Shown: piece by piece, positions 62,090 through 64,000 of the stretch
Layout of the letters: each line of letters opens with the position of its first letter
Numbering within the stretch: position 1 is the stretch's first letter
Origin: Ligula intestinalis
Lineage: Eukaryota; Platyhelminthes; Cestoda; Diphyllobothriidea; Diphyllobothriidae
Direction of reading: 5' to 3'
Assembly (NCBI GenBank): GCA_036362985.1
Contig: JAYGXS010000002.1
Location: forward strand, 86,011,385 to 86,075,384
DNA length: 64,000 nt
The notes under the pieces: generated by a model
The model's database searches: none
What the model saw: only the letters and a program-made list of their open reading frames with translations
Told to the model about the DNA's origin: nothing
Program-made: the position numbers and the translations under genes

Positions 62090-64000
62090 TTAATGCTAGA
62101 TCGATAGTAAACAAAGTTCCACGACTTAGGACTTTTATTGACACACACAATCCCGATATAGTCTTTTTAACAGAAACATGGGTAAACGAATCAACCTCCA
62201 ACGCTTCACTTTTTATAGCAAACTGCACCTTCTATAGACAGGACCGTGCGAATAAACGAGGAGGAGGTTGTATGATCTACATTAGATCTACCATAGAACA
62301 GAGTGGCTTTGAGGTTCTTCAGGAGACGTTCAATGGCGAAGCGTGTTTCGCTATAATAACATCCAAGACCCTTAAAAGCATTCTAATTGGATGTTTGTAC
62401 ACCCCTCCGGAATATAGTAATGATGACACTGGTCTATCAACTCTACTAGATATTCTATCGAATATCCAAACCGACTATAAGATAATTGCAGGAGACTTAA
62501 ACCGTCCAGAAATAAACTGGACAGAACTATCAGCCCCATCCAGACATGATGAATTATTATCATCAATTGTGTTTCATAACTGGACGCAAATAATAAGTAA
62601 ACCAACCAGGGGAAACAATATACTCGATGTTATTCTCACCAATGATATCTGGCCCTTATATACGCACTACGACAGCTTAACCTTTGATAGTGATCATAAG
62701 ACAAATAATAGCAGTGCTCCCTCTTAACATTAAAATAAGACCTGATCCTAGTTACACTTCTATAAACCCCAAAAATCTTGACATTGAATCTATGAATAAC
62801 TACATTAGGTCATTGGATTGGAGCTCTTTCCTCCTAACAACATCCCCTCTAGAAGCTGTAAACATATTATATGCCATCCTTAATTTAATTCGAGATACCC
62901 TAATTGACGAGAGATCCCCATGCAAGAAATCACTTATCCCAAACTTCCTTTCCAAACGGCTAAAAAAACTTAAAAAACAACTCCACGACCCATGTATTAG
63001 TTATCTATCTACGCTCAGACGCATTACAGAGATTCACGAGTTAGCCCAGAACATTGAAACAAATAAGACGATAGCAGCAGAACATCGGGCAATCGAGTCC
63101 CCAGAAGGGACAGCCCAAATCTTCAGGAAACAAATAAATAATCATCCAAAACAAGGTTCCCAAATCATGCTTGATGACCAAGGAATAGTAATAACAAATG
63201 ACAACCAAATAGCAAATCTTTTCAACGAGTATTTCTCAACCAACTATTCAGTCGAGGAAGAACCAATCCCCCAACCAACAGAAATGACGGCACTAGTATT
63301 AAAAGAGATATTGTTTAACGAAGAAACTGTAGAGAAAGCTATCCGCCAACTGTCCAATTCCACATCATATGGAACGGATAGAATACCTCCTTGCATACTG
63401 AGACATATGACATATGCCCCAATACTTCTGTCTAACCTTTTCTCGTTACTGCAGTCAAATGGTACTTATCCAGAAATCTGGAAAAAATCATGTATCACCC
63501 CAATTTACAAAAACGGAAATCGGTCCAATGCCTAAAATTATCGTGGTGTTCACCGAACATCGGTTTTAGCAAAAATCTTAGAAAAAATAATTTATAACCA
63601 AATGTTAGACCATCTGACGAATGTAAATCTCATACCCCCCTCTCAACATGCTTTTTTACCTAAAAAGTCATGTCAGTCCTGCCATCTCACTTTCTTGGAA
63701 TTCGTCTCCAGAAATCGAGATGATGGGAACACGGTAGCTACAATTTACTTTGATCTAAAAAAAGCCTTTGACAAAGTTCCCCATAAAAGACTGATCGTGA
63801 AGCTAGTGAGTCACGGGATTCGGCCCCCCCTCCTTAATTTCCTCAAATACTTTCTTCAAAACCGATTCCAAGTAGTACAACTTCGAAATACACTATCAGA
63901 ACCAACTCATATAAGCAGTGGTGTTTTTCAAGGCACTATCCTAGGTCCCCTCTTATTTCTCATTTACATTCATGAGTTATCCATGATATCAACATAAGCT
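62090..64000 (+). pseudogene. LINE family 2b ORF2: endonuclease and RT, cut by window end
   Basis: The endonuclease begins SVALINARSIVNKVPRLRTF without a clear ATG, then FLTETWV, KRGGGCMIYIRS, CLYTPPEYS, AGDLNRPEINW and FDSDHK. A frameshift near 62,700 leads to the RT linker (VLPLNIKIRPDP, LSKRLKKLKKQLHDP). TSYGTDRIPPCILRHM and PIYKNGNRSNA come next, then a stop at 63,533-63,535. After it come NYRGVHRTSVLAKILEKII, HAFLPKKSCQSCHL, LKKAFDKVPHKR and SGVFQGTILGPLLF, with a stop at 63,995-63,997. The YADD block lies beyond the window. The start overlaps the ORF1 stop in the -1 frame. Confidence 0.85.

Noticed and set aside
1..64000. CRISPR arrays, bacterial operons or phage genes
   Set aside because: No regularly spaced short repeats or prokaryotic gene organisation. 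Spliced DPP3 and the retroelements show a eukaryotic genome.

Overview
This window is eukaryotic. It holds one spliced housekeeping gene in a landscape of decayed retroelements. Four things point to a flatworm (trematode or tapeworm): several CR1/Jockey-like non-LTR retrotransposon families with the 'RPISLTSICCK' style of reverse transcriptase, Penelope-like elements carrying GIY-YIG nucleases and hammerhead-like 3' tails, tRNA-headed SINEs, and long element-filled introns. The phylum is an inference from sequence style; the species cannot be named from this window. A run of ten N at 20,464-20,473 shows this is a scaffolded draft assembly.

The host gene is dipeptidyl peptidase 3 (DPP3, peptidase family M49), on the minus strand at 16,853-27,470. 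Its five exons join in frame into a 725-residue protein. Both zinc motifs, HELLGH and EECRAE, are present. Intron 3 (about 4.6 kb) holds Penelope-like fragments, a SINE fold-back, a LINE 3' tail and the assembly gap. A decayed second copy of the first 136 bases of the DPP3 coding region lies at 1,048-1,183.

Layout: 1-1,040 holds remnants of a CACTA-like DNA transposase and a DUF4806-like domain. 1,048-1,183 is the DPP3 pseudo-exon. 1,715-4,800 holds two Penelope-like GIY-YIG fragments and a LINE fragment. 5,300-5,745 holds LINE scraps. 6,345-10,310 is a nearly full-length family 1 LINE on the minus strand. 10,305-15,110 holds LINE fragments of families 2 and 4. 16,853-27,470 is DPP3. 27,480-29,750 holds no recognisable gene. 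29,985-35,115 is a family 2 LINE split by a long family 3 LINE. 35,519-39,345 is a family 4 LINE whose 952-codon ORF2 is fully open. 40,445-48,692 is a family 1 LINE split twice, by a family 3 and a family 2 element. 49,250-52,870 and 52,990-55,575 are two family 2 LINEs in divergent orientation. 55,955-56,485 holds two tRNA-like SINE heads. 56,510-60,470 is a family 1 LINE with a family 3 insert. 60,779 to the window end is a divergent family 2 LINE with an intact ORF1.

The family numbers (1, 2, 2b, 3, 4) are local labels based on sequence similarity seen inside this window. The LINEs share one plan: ORF1 is an RNA-binding-like protein, and ORF2 is an apurinic-like endonuclease plus reverse transcriptase. 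They end in short 3' tails with hairpins. I did not find a convincing new defence or metabolic system. The most interesting signals are the family of Penelope hammerhead-like tails, several fold-back structures, a length-variable T-run at a fixed codon position in ORF1, nested insertions, and the displaced DPP3 exon copy.
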